Source of the DNA: Paenimyroides viscosum
GTDB taxonomy: Bacteria; Bacteroidota; Bacteroidia; Flavobacteriales; Flavobacteriaceae
Reading direction: 5' to 3'
Assembly (NCBI RefSeq): GCF_003858535.1
Contig: NZ_RQTJ01000010.1
Coordinates: forward strand, 1 to 64,000
Length of the DNA: 64,000 bases
The notes under the pieces were generated by a model, which saw only the letters and a list, made by a program, of their open reading frames with translations, did not search any database and had not been told where the DNA came from. Made by a program: the position numbers and the translations under genes. Of this stretch, positions 44,014 to 52,931 are shown in pieces. Within the stretch, counting starts at the first letter, position 1; the number at the start of each line of letters is the position of its first letter.

Positions 44014-44715
44014 ATGATTAATAAAAAGGTTGCAAATGCGCAAGAAGCATTACACGATGTGCAAGATAATCAAACCATTATGGTGGGCGGATTTGGATTA
44101 AGCGGAATTCCCGAAAATTCAATTGCAGAATTGGTTCGTAAAAATGTTACGGGCTTAACCTGTATTTCTAATAATGCGGGTGTCGATGATTTTGGTTTGG
44201 GATTATTACTGCAAAAGCGTCAAATTAAAAAAATGATTGCTTCGTATGTAGGTGAAAATGCCGAGTTTGAACGCCAAATGTTAAGTGGCGAATTAGATGT
44301 TGAATTAACACCACAAGGAACATTGGCAGAAAAATGTCGTGCTGCACAAGCAGGTATTCCTGCATTCTTTACACCTGCTGGTTACGGAACCGAAGTTGCC
44401 GAAGGTAAAGAAACACGTGAGTTCAACGGAAAAATGTATGTAATGGAAGAAGCTTACAAAGCCGATTTTGCTATTGTAAAAGCATGGAAAGGTGACGAAG
44501 CAGGAAACTTGGTTTTTAAAGGAACAACACGTAGTTTTAATGCGGTTATGGCTGGTGCAGGTAAAATTACTATTGCCGAAGTTGAAGAACTGGTGCCACT
44601 TGGCGCGTTAGATCCTAACCAGATTCATATTCCGGGAATTTACGTAAAACGCATTTTCCAAGGAGAAAAGTATGAAAAAAGAATTGAACAAAGAACGGTA
44701 CGCAAAAGAGATTAA
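44014..44715 (+). CDS. scoA: 3-oxoacid CoA-transferase subunit A
   Basis: A 233-residue alpha subunit of a succinyl-CoA:3-ketoacid-type CoA transferase, which activates acetoacetate. Signature [11 protein letters not shown] (about 27-37) and the [12 protein letters not shown] segment. Subunit B follows 2 bases after the stop. The pair gives ketone-body or acetoacetate use; the exact acid is inferred. Confidence 0.9.
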   Translation: MINKKVANAQEALHDVQDNQTIMVGGFGLSGIPENSIAELVRKNVTGLTCISNNAGVDDFGLGLLLQKRQIKKMIASYVGENAEFERQMLSGELDVELTPQGTLAEKCRAAQAGIPAFFTPAGYGTEVAEGKETREFNGKMYVMEEAYKADFAIVKAWKGDEAGNLVFKGTTRSFNAVMAGAGKITIAEVEELVPLGALDPNQIHIPGIYVKRIFQGEKYEKRIEQRTVRKRD

Positions 44716-44717
44716 TT

Positions 44718-45374
44718 ATGGCATTAGATAAAGTAGGTATTGCAAAACGCATTGCCAAAGAATTACAAGAAGGATTTTATGTAAACTTAGGAATTGGGAT
44801 TCCAACATTGGTTGCAAACTATATTCCCGAAGGAATGAACGTAGAATTTCAGTCAGAAAACGGCGTTTTAGGCATGGGACCTTTCCCTTTTGAAGGTGAT
44901 GAAGATGCGGATCTAATCAACGCAGGAAAACAAACCATAACCACATTGCCAGGCGCATCATTCTTTGATTCGGCTATGAGTTTTGGAATGATTCGTTCAC
45001 AGCATGTAGATTTAACTATTTTAGGCGCTATGGAAGTTTCTGAAAACGGAGACATTGCCAACTGGAAAATTCCAGGAAAAATGGTAAAAGGTATGGGCGG
45101 CGCTATGGATTTGGTAGCATCGGCAGAAAATATCATTGTTGCCATGATGCACGTAAACAAAGCAGGCGAATCTAAAATATTAAAAAAGTGTACCTTGCCT
45201 TTAACAGGCGTGGGTTGTGTTAAAAAAGTTGTGACCGAATTAGCTTTAATGGAGGTAACACCAAAAGGGTTTAAATTGTTAGAACGCGCTCCGGGAGTAT
45301 CTGTAGAAGATATTATAAAAGCTACCGAAGCTGAATTGATTATAGAAGGAACAATTCCTGAAATGAGTATTTAA
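44718..45374 (+). CDS. scoB: 3-oxoacid CoA-transferase subunit B
   Basis: A 218-residue beta subunit carrying the catalytic glutamate in SENGVLGMGP (about residues 48-57). Also GIGIPTLVANY at about 25-35 and GMGGAMDLV at about 120-128. It is coupled to scoA and 13 bases from the next gene. Confidence 0.92.
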   Translation: MALDKVGIAKRIAKELQEGFYVNLGIGIPTLVANYIPEGMNVEFQSENGVLGMGPFPFEGDEDADLINAGKQTITTLPGASFFDSAMSFGMIRSQHVDLTILGAMEVSENGDIANWKIPGKMVKGMGGAMDLVASAENIIVAMMHVNKAGESKILKKCTLPLTGVGCVKKVVTELALMEVTPKGFKLLERAPGVSVEDIIKATEAELIIEGTIPEMSI

Positions 45375-45387
45375 AAAAAATCAGGCT

Positions 45388-46644
45388 ATGCAAAACGAAT
45401 ATTCAGAGAATAAAAAAAAAACAGCTGTTATTGATCCAGCCGAACAACAAAAAAAGGTTCCGTTCGTAGTGCGTTTGGCTTGTGTATTAATAAGCTTAAT
45501 AGCAGTTTTTTACATTTGTATTGCCGGCAAATCTGTTCTGGTGCCATTGGTTATTGGCTTTTTAGTGTCTATGTTGCTGTTACCGCTGTCTAACTTTCAG
45601 GAAAAAAAACTGAAATTTCCGCGTATATTGTCTTCATTGTTATCTGCAATAATGTTCTCTCTAGCGGTGCTTGCCGTATTTTATTTCATTGGAACACAAA
45701 TGGCACGATTTACAGAAGATCTACCAGAATTTCAGCAACAAATCGAAAAATTGGTTCACGAAGCACAAGTTTTTGTGTATGATAAATTTGGCGTTTCTGA
45801 AGAAGAACAAATCAATTATATCGAAAAAAATGCCGAAGATTTTCTAAAGCGTGGTTCAGGTGTGCTGGGAACTGCAGTTACATCATTAACTTCCATGCTT
45901 GCATCATCAATGTTCACTTTTTTAGGAATATTTTTCTTTTTACTGTACCGCAGTCATTTGGTGAAATTTTTAATCTGGTGTTTCCCTCCAAAAGATCAAA
46001 CCAAAGTAAAAGAAGTAATTGTTGAAATTCAAAGCATCATAAAACAGTATATTTTTGGTTTAATGATTCAAGTAGTTGCAGTTTCGGGCTTAATGTTCAT
46101 CGCATATTCAATCATTGGTATTAGGTATGCATTGCTGTTTGCTGTGCTGTGCGGTGTTTTAAATTTAATACCTTACATTGGTGTTTTTATAGCTACCCTT
46201 TTGGCAGCTATTGTAACATTAGCAACAGGTGAGCCTATACAGGCACTTTGGGTAATTGTTGCAGTTGTGGTTGTAAATTCAATCGATGGAAACATCATTA
46301 CACCAAAAATCATTGGTTCTAAAGTAGCATTGAACTCGTTTGTAGTATTGTTTGGTATTGTGATTGCTGAATCTATCTGGGGAATTGCCGGTATGTTTTT
46401 AGCGATTCCTGTTTTAGCGATATTCAAAATTATTTTCGATAATGTGGAAGGAATGCGACCGTATGGATTTGTTCTTGGGGAAGATAATGCGCCCACACCT
46501 TTGTTCGAAAAATATTACGATCGATACATTTATCGTAGAAAGCCTAAAGATGAAGAATTGCCTAAGGTTTTACAAACCGAAGAGCAAAATCATCAGGAGA
46601 ATGAACAAGAAACTCCAAAAGAAGATTCTAAAGAAACAGAATAA
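45388..46644 (+). CDS. AI-2E family transporter (TqsA/PerM type)
   Basis: A 418-residue membrane protein with about eight transmembrane helices and a large loop between helices three and four (about 110-170). Conserved segments are VLIGFLVS-like near 50, GVLNLIPYIG (about 252-261) and a later VNSIDGNIITPKIIG. Members export diverse small molecules or ions; autoinducer transport is shown only for some. The C-terminal 55 residues are acidic and Gln-rich. A terminator follows. Confidence 0.85.
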   Translation: MQNEYSENKKKTAVIDPAEQQKKVPFVVRLACVLISLIAVFYICIAGKSVLVPLVIGFLVSMLLLPLSNFQEKKLKFPRILSSLLSAIMFSLAVLAVFYFIGTQMARFTEDLPEFQQQIEKLVHEAQVFVYDKFGVSEEEQINYIEKNAEDFLKRGSGVLGTAVTSLTSMLASSMFTFLGIFFFLLYRSHLVKFLIWCFPPKDQTKVKEVIVEIQSIIKQYIFGLMIQVVAVSGLMFIAYSIIGIRYALLFAVLCGVLNLIPYIGVFIATLLAAIVTLATGEPIQALWVIVAVVVVNSIDGNIITPKIIGSKVALNSFVVLFGIVIAESIWGIAGMFLAIPVLAIFKIIFDNVEGMRPYGFVLGEDNAPTPLFEKYYDRYIYRRKPKDEELPKVLQTEEQNHQENEQETPKEDSKETE

Positions 46645-46649
46645 TTTAT

Positions 46650-46688
46650 AATACAAAAAATCTATCGTTACGGTAGATTTTTTGTATT
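46650..46688 (+). terminator. Long terminator hairpin after the AI-2E gene
   Basis: An 18-bp stem (46650-46667 with 46671-46688), with one G-U pair and a 3-base loop. The stem itself carries the A and T runs. Confidence 0.75.
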
Positions 46689-46763
46689 TAAGCTAATGTT
46701 ATATATAAAAATGTTTTAAAAAATTAAAGTACCTAGTCTATAAATTCTTTTTTCGTATTGTTT

Positions 46764-46771
46764 TACTTTTG
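46764..46771 (+). promoter_or_regulatory. -7 promoter element for the rRNA methyltransferase gene
   Basis: TACTTTTG matches TAnnTTTG, 14 bases before the ATG at 46786, so the leader would be nearly absent. Confidence 0.5.
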
Positions 46772-46785
46772 TAAAAAATTATTAA

Positions 46786-47955
46786 ATGGATTTTGCAAAA
46801 GTTATATTAAAACAAGGAAAAGAAAAATCAATTTTACGTAAACACCCATGGGTCTTCAGTGGAGCGGTTTACGGGGTATCAGATGAATTAGAAGACGGAC
46901 AAATGGTTGATCTAACTAATTATGACGGCAACCATTTAGCAACTGGATTTTACAGCAATAAAGGAAGCATTGTTGTGCGTATTTTAACTTTTAATAACGA
47001 AGTTTTTAATGATGATTTCTGGGAAAACAGATTAAAAGCAGCATGGGATTTACGTTTAAAGCTTTTTAATATCGAAGAAACAAATGCTTTTAGATTGATT
47101 CATGGCGAAGGCGACGAAATTCCGGGTTTAATTATTGATTATTACAACAAAAACTTTGTAATTCAGGCGCACTCAACAGGTATTTATTTAAGCATGAAGA
47201 AAATTTCCGAAGCCATACAAAAGTGCTTTCCTGATTATTGCGAAACCATTTATTGCAAAAGCGCAAATACACTTCCAAATACCGGAACCGATTTTCATTT
47301 ATTCGGAAAAGCAACCGAAACAGTGGCAAAAGAAAACAACATTCAGTTTCATGTAAATTGGGTAGAAGGACAAAAAACCGGTTTCTTTTTAGATCAGCGT
47401 GAAAACAGAAAGTTGCTAGAAAGATATTCCAGCGAAAAAAAAGTATTGAACACATTTTGCTACACCGGCGGTTTTTCTATTTATGCCATGAATGCTGGTG
47501 CAAATTTGGTTACATCTGTTGATATATCAGAAAAAGCGGTGAAACTGGCTGATCAAAATATGGAATTAAACTTTCCGGGAAGCAATCATCAGGCAGTAGC
47601 ATCAGATGTTTTTGAATTTCTAAAAGAAAATAAAAACCAATACGAAGTTATTGTTTTAGATCCGCCAGCATTTGCCAAAAACATAAAAAGCAAACACACC
47701 GCAACACAAGCATATAAGCGTTTGAACGTTGCCGGATTAAAAAACATTACAAAAGGCGGTTTTCTGTTTACTTTTTCTTGCTCGCAGGTTATAGATGAGG
47801 TGCTTTTTTACAATACCGTAGCAGCAGCAGCAATAGAATCGGGCAGAAAAGTACGTGTGCTGCACAAGCTTTCGCAAGGTCCGGACCATCCGGTGAACAT
47901 GTTTCACCCCGAAGGATCTTATTTAAAAGGTTTGGTTTTATATGTAGAAGAATAA
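46786..47955 (+). CDS. Class I SAM-dependent rRNA methyltransferase (RlmI-like)
   Basis: A 389-residue protein with an N-terminal PUA domain (about 3-75, HPWVFSGAVYGV), a middle region, and a Rossmann methyltransferase domain (about 190-389) with FCYTGGFSIYAMNAGA (SAM motif), the acidic SVDISEKA, and LDPPAFAKN. Family members make 5-methylcytosine in 23S rRNA (RlmI). The target here is not certain. Confidence 0.88.
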   Translation: MDFAKVILKQGKEKSILRKHPWVFSGAVYGVSDELEDGQMVDLTNYDGNHLATGFYSNKGSIVVRILTFNNEVFNDDFWENRLKAAWDLRLKLFNIEETNAFRLIHGEGDEIPGLIIDYYNKNFVIQAHSTGIYLSMKKISEAIQKCFPDYCETIYCKSANTLPNTGTDFHLFGKATETVAKENNIQFHVNWVEGQKTGFFLDQRENRKLLERYSSEKKVLNTFCYTGGFSIYAMNAGANLVTSVDISEKAVKLADQNMELNFPGSNHQAVASDVFEFLKENKNQYEVIVLDPPAFAKNIKSKHTATQAYKRLNVAGLKNITKGGFLFTFSCSQVIDEVLFYNTVAAAAIESGRKVRVLHKLSQGPDHPVNMFHPEGSYLKGLVLYVEE

Positions 47956-47977
47956 TCTATCGGAAAATAAAATTTTT

Positions 47978-48020
47978 TAACTCGCACGAATTTAGTTTTG
48001 CTGCGAGTTTTGTTTTTTTT
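47978..48020 (+). terminator. Terminator after the methyltransferase gene
   Basis: AACTCGCA (47979-47986) pairs with TGCGAGTT (48002-48009), then a T-rich run to 48020. Confidence 0.7.
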
Positions 48021-48083
48021 ATGTAGAACAAGTTCGGTTTATTCGCGGTAAAAAGTTCTACAAATACTTTTTCAAAATCATCC

Positions 48084-48091
48084 TAATTTTG
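48084..48091 (+). promoter_or_regulatory. -7 promoter element for the lipocalin-like gene
   Basis: TAATTTTG matches TAnnTTTG, 35 bases before the ATG at 48127. Confidence 0.5.
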
Positions 48092-48126
48092 TACTGTTTA
48101 CTATTTAGAATAAAATTTTTAAAATT

Positions 48127-48606
48127 ATGAAAAAGATATTTTCAACGTTGGCATTAAGTGCTATTGCGGTTACAGCTGTATCGTGTTCAGATGACGATAA
48201 GCCGGCACCAACAGAACAAAAACAGTTACTAGGTAAATGGAATTACATAGAAGAATTAGCGTTAGATGTAAATGGTAATATGGTTTCTACTGATAGTGGG
48301 GAAAATGGTGTTTGTCCATTAGATATCTACGACTTTTTAAGTAACGGATCTTTGCAGCACACGGATTACGATTATAGTACAAACTCAAATGCTTGTAGCA
48401 ACCAAATTTTAAGTGGTACTTGGAGTATCAATGCAAACACGTTTACCCTTAAAAATGAATTTACCGGAGAAGAAGGTGAAGCTTTCGAGATTAAAAAATT
48501 GAATAATGATTCTTTCGAAATTCAGCAAACTCTATCAAGAGAAGATGCGGGAAATTACGAATTAAATGTAGTTTCATTAAAGTACATATTTAAAAAAGTT
48601 AAATAA
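48127..48606 (+). CDS. Lipocalin-like lipoprotein
   Basis: A 159-residue lipoprotein with lipobox VSC at about 20 and SDDDK after it, a surface-export-type acidic start. The LLGKWNYIEE motif (about 35-44) and repeated beta strands to SLKYIFKKV match the lipocalin-like domains common in Bacteroidota. Two cysteines (CPLDIYDFL and NACSN) may form a disulfide. Ligand unknown. It stands alone between its own promoter and terminator. Confidence 0.75.
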   Translation: MKKIFSTLALSAIAVTAVSCSDDDKPAPTEQKQLLGKWNYIEELALDVNGNMVSTDSGENGVCPLDIYDFLSNGSLQHTDYDYSTNSNACSNQILSGTWSINANTFTLKNEFTGEEGEAFEIKKLNNDSFEIQQTLSREDAGNYELNVVSLKYIFKKVK

Positions 48607-48618
48607 CACTTATTACAC

Positions 48619-48657
48619 ATTCGGGCTTGGGTTTTTACTTAAGCCCGAATTATTTTT
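48619..48657 (+). terminator. Terminator after the lipocalin-like gene
   Basis: ATTCGGGCTT (48619-48628) pairs perfectly with AAGCCCGAAT (48641-48650), followed by TATTTTT. Confidence 0.75.
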
Positions 48658-48782
48658 AAGCATTTTTAGATTTTTACATTATTAAAGTCTTTTAATTAAG
48701 CAGACAAATGGTTCTAATAAAATCATGTGTTAATAATTTACTATATTACTAATTAAAAATTTGATCGTTTTAAAAAAAAAAA

Positions 48783-48790
48783 TATATTTG
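48783..48790 (+). promoter_or_regulatory. -7 promoter element for small lipoprotein 1
   Basis: TATATTTG matches TAnnTTTG, 24 bases before the ATG at 48815. Confidence 0.5.
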
Positions 48791-48814
48791 ATATAAATAA
48801 TTAAAATATTGTAT

Positions 48815-49222
48815 ATGAAAAAATTAGTGTTATCAGCATTATTCGCATCAACTATGTTAGTAGTATCTTGTGACAAAAAGAAAGGTATTGAAGAAAAAAC
48901 AACTACAGAAACAGAAACAACTGTAGATGCTGCAACAGAAACGCAGACAACAACAACTACCACAGAAACTACTTTAGAAGTACCTAAATTTAGTTCTCCG
49001 GAAGCACAAAAATTTGCAGAAGAATATACTGCTTATGTAAAAAAATCAATGAAAGCGGCAAAATCTGGAGATGCTGCAAAAGTATCAGAATTACAAGCTA
49101 AAGCTGCTGATTGGCAATCAAAGCAAACAGAAGTAGCTTCAAAATTAACACCGGAAGATGTTAAATTATGGCAAGAATATTCTATGAAATTGGCTGAACA
49201 ACAAAATTCAACAATTAAATAG
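48815..49222 (+). CDS. Small Thr/Glu-rich lipoprotein (tandem copy 1)
   Basis: From ATG 48815, 135 residues. Lipobox VSC at about residue 19, a Thr/Glu linker of about 30 residues, then a helical domain starting VPKFSSPEAQKFAEEY. The domain is paralogous to that of the next gene: both have a hydrophobic-Pro start, FA-EYxxFV or YV, then a second amphipathic helix. No family name known. The TTG at 48809 as start is rejected because an ATG follows two codons later with a better signal peptide. Confidence 0.65.
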   Translation: MKKLVLSALFASTMLVVSCDKKKGIEEKTTTETETTVDAATETQTTTTTTETTLEVPKFSSPEAQKFAEEYTAYVKKSMKAAKSGDAAKVSELQAKAADWQSKQTEVASKLTPEDVKLWQEYSMKLAEQQNSTIK

Positions 49223-49244
49223 TAAAAAAAAATTCAAAATTTTT

Positions 49245-49275
49245 AAGACACAGTGTATGCTGTGTCTTTTTTTTT
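49245..49275 (+). terminator. Terminator after small lipoprotein 1
   Basis: AAGACACAG (49245-49253) pairs perfectly with CTGTGTCTT (49260-49268), followed by a T run to 49275. Confidence 0.75.
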
Positions 49276-49332
49276 GAAATTGTATTTTGTTTTTTACTAC
49301 ATTTATAATTCAATCAATAAAAATTAAATGGT

Positions 49333-49713
49333 ATGAAAAAGATAATTTATCCCATGTTATTGTCGACAGTTTTGTTGACGGCATGTAAAAAAGAAGAAAA
49401 TAAAATTCAGGAACCAATGACCGATCCACCGGTTGAGAATTCTAACGATGTACAACAAAATACGGTAGAAGACGTAGTTGCTGTTCCAAATTTTCAATAT
49501 GCCGAAGCAGATCAGTTTGCGCAAGAATACAGCAAGTTTGTGAACGATTTTAAAACTGCAACAGCACACAATGATTCTGAGGCATTAAAAACTTTGGGTC
49601 CAAAACTAAACGAGTATCAAAAAAGAGGTGTTGAGCTGGCAAAACGTGTTCCACAAGAAGAAGCCGTTGCTTTTCAAGATTTCTTAAACAGATTAGAATC
49701 GTATATTAAATAA
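49333..49713 (+). CDS. Small lipoprotein (tandem copy 2)
   Basis: A 126-residue paralogue of the preceding lipoprotein. Lipobox TAC at about residue 18, then KKEENK and a short Asp/Pro/Asn linker, then the helical domain VPNFQYAEADQFAQEYSKFV. The tandem pair has separate terminators, so each is its own transcript. Function unknown. Confidence 0.65.
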   Translation: MKKIIYPMLLSTVLLTACKKEENKIQEPMTDPPVENSNDVQQNTVEDVVAVPNFQYAEADQFAQEYSKFVNDFKTATAHNDSEALKTLGPKLNEYQKRGVELAKRVPQEEAVAFQDFLNRLESYIK

Positions 49714-49738
49714 AAATAGAGCCTTATGGCTCTATTTT
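49713..49738. terminator. Bidirectional terminator
   Basis: AAAATAGAGCC (49713-49723) pairs perfectly with GGCTCTATTTT (49728-49738). It lies between the lipoprotein and the facing nitrilase gene, whose stop falls inside the right arm. Confidence 0.75.
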
Positions 49739-51255
49739 AGTTTTCTTAATTTATATAGATCTAATCTGCGGTCTTTTTTAATGCGTACACTCCCTAATTC
49801 GTGTAATTCTTTTAGTGCGTTTAGTTCCACATCAACAATCAGCGTCATCTCAGTATTTGGTGTAGCCTCTGCTTTGATACCATTGTTTGGAAAAGCAAAG
49901 TCCGATGGAGTGAAAACGGCCGCTTGTCCGTATTGAATATCCATATTATTTACTTTTGGCAAGTTTCCAACACAACCTGTAATGGCAACATAACATTCGT
50001 TTTCAATAGCACGGGCTTGGGCACAGCTACGCACTCGCGTGTATCCGTTTTGGGTATCGGTTAAATAAGGAACAAACAAAATTTCCATACCATCTTCGCT
50101 CATAATTCGGGCTAATTCTGGAAATTCTACATCGTAACATACCATTATTCCAATTTTTCCGCAATCGGTATCAAAAGTCTGTATGGTATCGCCACCTTGC
50201 ATTCCCCAATATAAACGTTCGTTTGGTGTAATGTGTATTTTGCGATACATTTCAGACGATCCGTCGCGTTTACAAAGAAAACCTACGTTGTATAAAACAT
50301 TGTCTTCTAAGTAAGGCATACTGCCCGTAATAATGTTGATGTTATATTGAATAGCTAATTCTTGAAAACGCTTTTGAATGATATCGGTATGTTTTGATAA
50401 TTCACGAATAGCTTCGGCCTCGCTTAAATGGTTGTAATCTGCCATAAGTGGTGCTACGAATAATTCTGGAAACGTAGCGAAATCGCTTTCGTAACCTGAA
50501 ACAGCATCGATAAAAAATTCTGCCTGATCAAAAAACTCTTCTAAATTGTTCAACGGACGCATTTGCCATTGGATCAAACCTAAACGAACCACACTTTTTT
50601 TGGCGTTGATTAAAACCGGTGATTTATCGTACGAAATATTGTTCCATTCCAGTAACACAGCATAATCTTTAGAGTCGTGATCGCCTTCTAAATAATTGCG
50701 CAATAAACGTTTTATGTGAAAATCGTTGTTTACCTGAAACGAAATTACCGGATCATGAATTTCTTTGGTTTTTACTTTATCAAGATATTGTTTCGGAGTA
50801 TATTCTTTAGAATGATTGTGATAATTTGGAATTCTGCCCGCAAAAATAATCGATTTTAAATTCAGCTGTTCGCACAATTCTTTTCTGGCATCGTATAAAC
50901 GGCGTCCCAAACGAAGTCCGCGGTAATTAGGATGAATAAAGATATCAATTCCGTACAAAACGTCGCCCTCTGGGTTGTGTGCTTTAAATTTGCTATCGGT
51001 TACAATATCGTTGTATTTATGGTTTGATAGCGCTAAGTTTTCATCAACAATAAGCGATAAAGCAGCTCCCACTACTACATCATCTACCACAATTACGATT
51101 TGCCCTTCGGGAAAAACTTTCAGTAACCGACGGATTTCTTCTTTTTTCCAATACGGATCTTCCACACCTTCTTCATACGCCTGAAGCATGGAATTTTTTA
51201 ATTCGATATAATCTTCAATTTCTAAATTTCTTAATTCTACTTTGTTGATTTGCAT
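49732..51255 (-). CDS. GNAT acetyltransferase fused to carbon-nitrogen hydrolase
   Basis: A 507-residue two-domain protein. The N-terminal GNAT domain spans about 1-190 (HPNYRGLRLGRRLYDARKE is the acetyl-CoA loop). The C-terminal nitrilase domain spans about 225-490, with the catalytic triad visible as Glu in FPELFVAPL, Lys in YRKIHITPNE and Cys in GIMVCYDVEFPE. This fusion is widespread in Bacteroidota; the substrate is unknown, and acyl transfer plus amide hydrolysis on a common metabolite is an inference. Confidence 0.88.
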   Translation of the reverse strand: MQINKVELRNLEIEDYIELKNSMLQAYEEGVEDPYWKKEEIRRLLKVFPEGQIVIVVDDVVVGAALSLIVDENLALSNHKYNDIVTDSKFKAHNPEGDVLYGIDIFIHPNYRGLRLGRRLYDARKELCEQLNLKSIIFAGRIPNYHNHSKEYTPKQYLDKVKTKEIHDPVISFQVNNDFHIKRLLRNYLEGDHDSKDYAVLLEWNNISYDKSPVLINAKKSVVRLGLIQWQMRPLNNLEEFFDQAEFFIDAVSGYESDFATFPELFVAPLMADYNHLSEAEAIRELSKHTDIIQKRFQELAIQYNINIITGSMPYLEDNVLYNVGFLCKRDGSSEMYRKIHITPNERLYWGMQGGDTIQTFDTDCGKIGIMVCYDVEFPELARIMSEDGMEILFVPYLTDTQNGYTRVRSCAQARAIENECYVAITGCVGNLPKVNNMDIQYGQAAVFTPSDFAFPNNGIKAEATPNTEMTLIVDVELNALKELHELGSVRIKKDRRLDLYKLRKLK

Positions 51256-51311
51256 TCTTTCTCGTAAATTTTTCCTTAAATTATAAAAAATGTTCGATTA
51301 AGATGTTAAAA

Positions 51312-51770
51312 TTAACGCAAATTTGGTCGAGCGGTGAATGGAGAAAATGACCAAGGAATTGATACGAAAAGAATAAAAAGTATAATTAGATAGCTCACAA
51401 ACAGATATTTAAAAGCGTTGTTAGAGCCGATCTTTTCTTTGGTTTTATCTGTAAAAATATTTAAAAGTATAACGCCCAAAATCATCATGAACGGATGTTC
51501 TAATCCAAAAAAGCGAATTTCACGCCATTTTACTGCCTGACTCACCTCCGACCAAAAGGCTTTAACCATTGGGCTTTGGGTTAAAAGTAAAATTCCGACT
51601 AAAAATTGCAGATTGAAAACGTTTTTTATCACTTTAAAAAGTTGATAATCTTTGGTTGTGTAAATAGCTTTTTTTGATCGTTTTATGATGATAAATAGTA
51701 GTCCAATTAAAATAGACGCTAAAACTAACCATCGTAAGTAAGAATGAATTATTAACAGATAACTGTACAT
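51312..51770 (-). CDS. Four-helix membrane protein, 152 aa
   Basis: An integral membrane protein with about four hydrophobic segments and His residues in the first and third (HSYLRWLVLASI, LEHPFMMILG), a layout seen in small cytochrome-b-like families. Haem binding is only a possibility. No named family is certain. The preceding zinc-ribbon gene ends one base before it, so it is in the operon of small proteins from 53.4 kb. Confidence 0.6.
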   Translation of the reverse strand: MYSYLLIIHSYLRWLVLASILIGLLFIIIKRSKKAIYTTKDYQLFKVIKNVFNLQFLVGILLLTQSPMVKAFWSEVSQAVKWREIRFFGLEHPFMMILGVILLNIFTDKTKEKIGSNNAFKYLFVSYLIILFILFVSIPWSFSPFTARPNLR

Positions 51771-51771
51771 T

Positions 51772-52119
51772 TTAATTCTTTTTAACTAATACAAACCAAT
51801 CGTTTTCTATAGGCATGTAACCTTGATCGTACACAAAATAATACGTTACGTTAGATTTTGTGATGTATATAGAAGTGAACAATGAAAAATCGAAGCCTAA
51901 ATCGAGTAGTTTTTTACGGTTGATTTTTGCTTTCCCTTCGGGATTGTTTTCTGATAAAATACGGTAATTTTTGCGCAACGTGTAATTAACCGTTCGCATT
52001 AAATTGGTGCTGTCTTTGTTTAATTTGTTGTTGTAGGTATTGCGGCAGGCATCGTTACAGAATTTTTTATCTTCCCGACCAATGATTTTTTCGCCACATT
52101 CTAAACAATTTTTGCCCAT
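51772..52119 (-). CDS. Zinc-ribbon protein, 115 aa
   Basis: A soluble protein whose N terminus is a four-cysteine zinc ribbon (CLECGEKIIG...FCNDACRNTYNNK, residues about 5-30). The rest is a basic helix and a beta-rich end. Proteins of this sort are conserved in flavobacteria without known function. It is one base from the next gene and belongs to the small-protein operon. Confidence 0.65.
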   Translation of the reverse strand: MGKNCLECGEKIIGREDKKFCNDACRNTYNNKLNKDSTNLMRTVNYTLRKNYRILSENNPEGKAKINRKKLLDLGFDFSLFTSIYITKSNVTYYFVYDQGYMPIENDWFVLVKKN

Positions 52120-52146
52120 TTTTATTTTAAAGATACAAAAGGATTT

Positions 52147-52470
52147 TTATTTTTTAGATTTTATTAAAAGAAAGAGTCTGAAAAAAGAACTTATAAATGG
52201 AATAAAGCTTATAAGAATTAAGTTTGTAGAAAGGTTCAAATATCGTAAACGCCTTGTTGTTGCTGATAGAGTAGGTGTAGTTACAACAAGCAGTATTAAA
52301 TCAATATAAAAAAGGTTGATGTAGGTTCTAAAATCAGAATGATTTATTCGAGTTGATAATTCGAGTGCTACAAGTAAAAGAACTAATTCTATTACAAAAT
52401 ATATTGCAAATTCAGATCTGTTGGCTTTACCGGTTAAATTAAAACCATAGTAAAATATTTTTTTCAACAT
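52147..52470 (-). CDS. DUF805 family membrane protein
   Basis: A 107-residue inner-membrane protein with three hydrophobic segments and the DUF805 opening FNLTGKANRSEFAIYF (about 10-25) plus the TTRRLRYLN loop. The role is unknown. It lies one base downstream of the next gene on this strand. Confidence 0.75.
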   Translation of the reverse strand: MLKKIFYYGFNLTGKANRSEFAIYFVIELVLLLVALELSTRINHSDFRTYINLFYIDLILLVVTTPTLSATTRRLRYLNLSTNLILISFIPFISSFFRLFLLIKSKK

Positions 52471-52471
52471 C

Positions 52472-52930
52472 TTATTTCAAAAGTGTTAAGCGTTGTTGCA
52501 GTTCATCGCGCACTTCCATATAGTTTTTGTAGTACAAACTCGAAAATACCGCTAAAGCCTTTTTATCTTGAATTAAATAACAATATTCGTGATACTGTGC
52601 TCGCTGTCTAAATTCGCGAATAGCAAAACCATCAATGGCATAAATCTTAAAAGTTTTTTTAGTACCAAATCCTAACAATTGTTTTACTTCAATGGTGTCA
52701 TCGGTAATTTTTACCGTTGCCATGCGCAGGTTCATTTCAATAAAAAAGCCCCAGATAATAACAAACAAACTTACCAAACAGCACAACACCAAAAATACCG
52801 TTAAGCCCCAATGCCAGCTGTCTTGAAACATGCGCAAAAACTTGTTGACAATAAAGGCAGTTAAAACCGGAAAACTTAAAATTAGTATGCTGTAAAAATA
52901 GGCGGTGTTACTTAATTTTGACTGAACCAT
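52472..52930 (-). CDS. Membrane protein with PH-like domain, 152 aa
   Basis: Two N-terminal membrane helices (about 8-28 and 41-63), then a soluble beta-rich C-terminal domain (VKITDDTIEVKQLLGF, YCYLIQDKKALAVFSS), which reads like a bacterial PH-type domain. I prefer the ATG at 52930, one base after the stop of the preceding gene, to the TTG at 52948 inside it. Function unknown. Confidence 0.6.
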   Translation of the reverse strand: MVQSKLSNTAYFYSILILSFPVLTAFIVNKFLRMFQDSWHWGLTVFLVLCCLVSLFVIIWGFFIEMNLRMATVKITDDTIEVKQLLGFGTKKTFKIYAIDGFAIREFRQRAQYHEYCYLIQDKKALAVFSSLYYKNYMEVRDELQQRLTLLK

Positions 52931-52931
52931 T

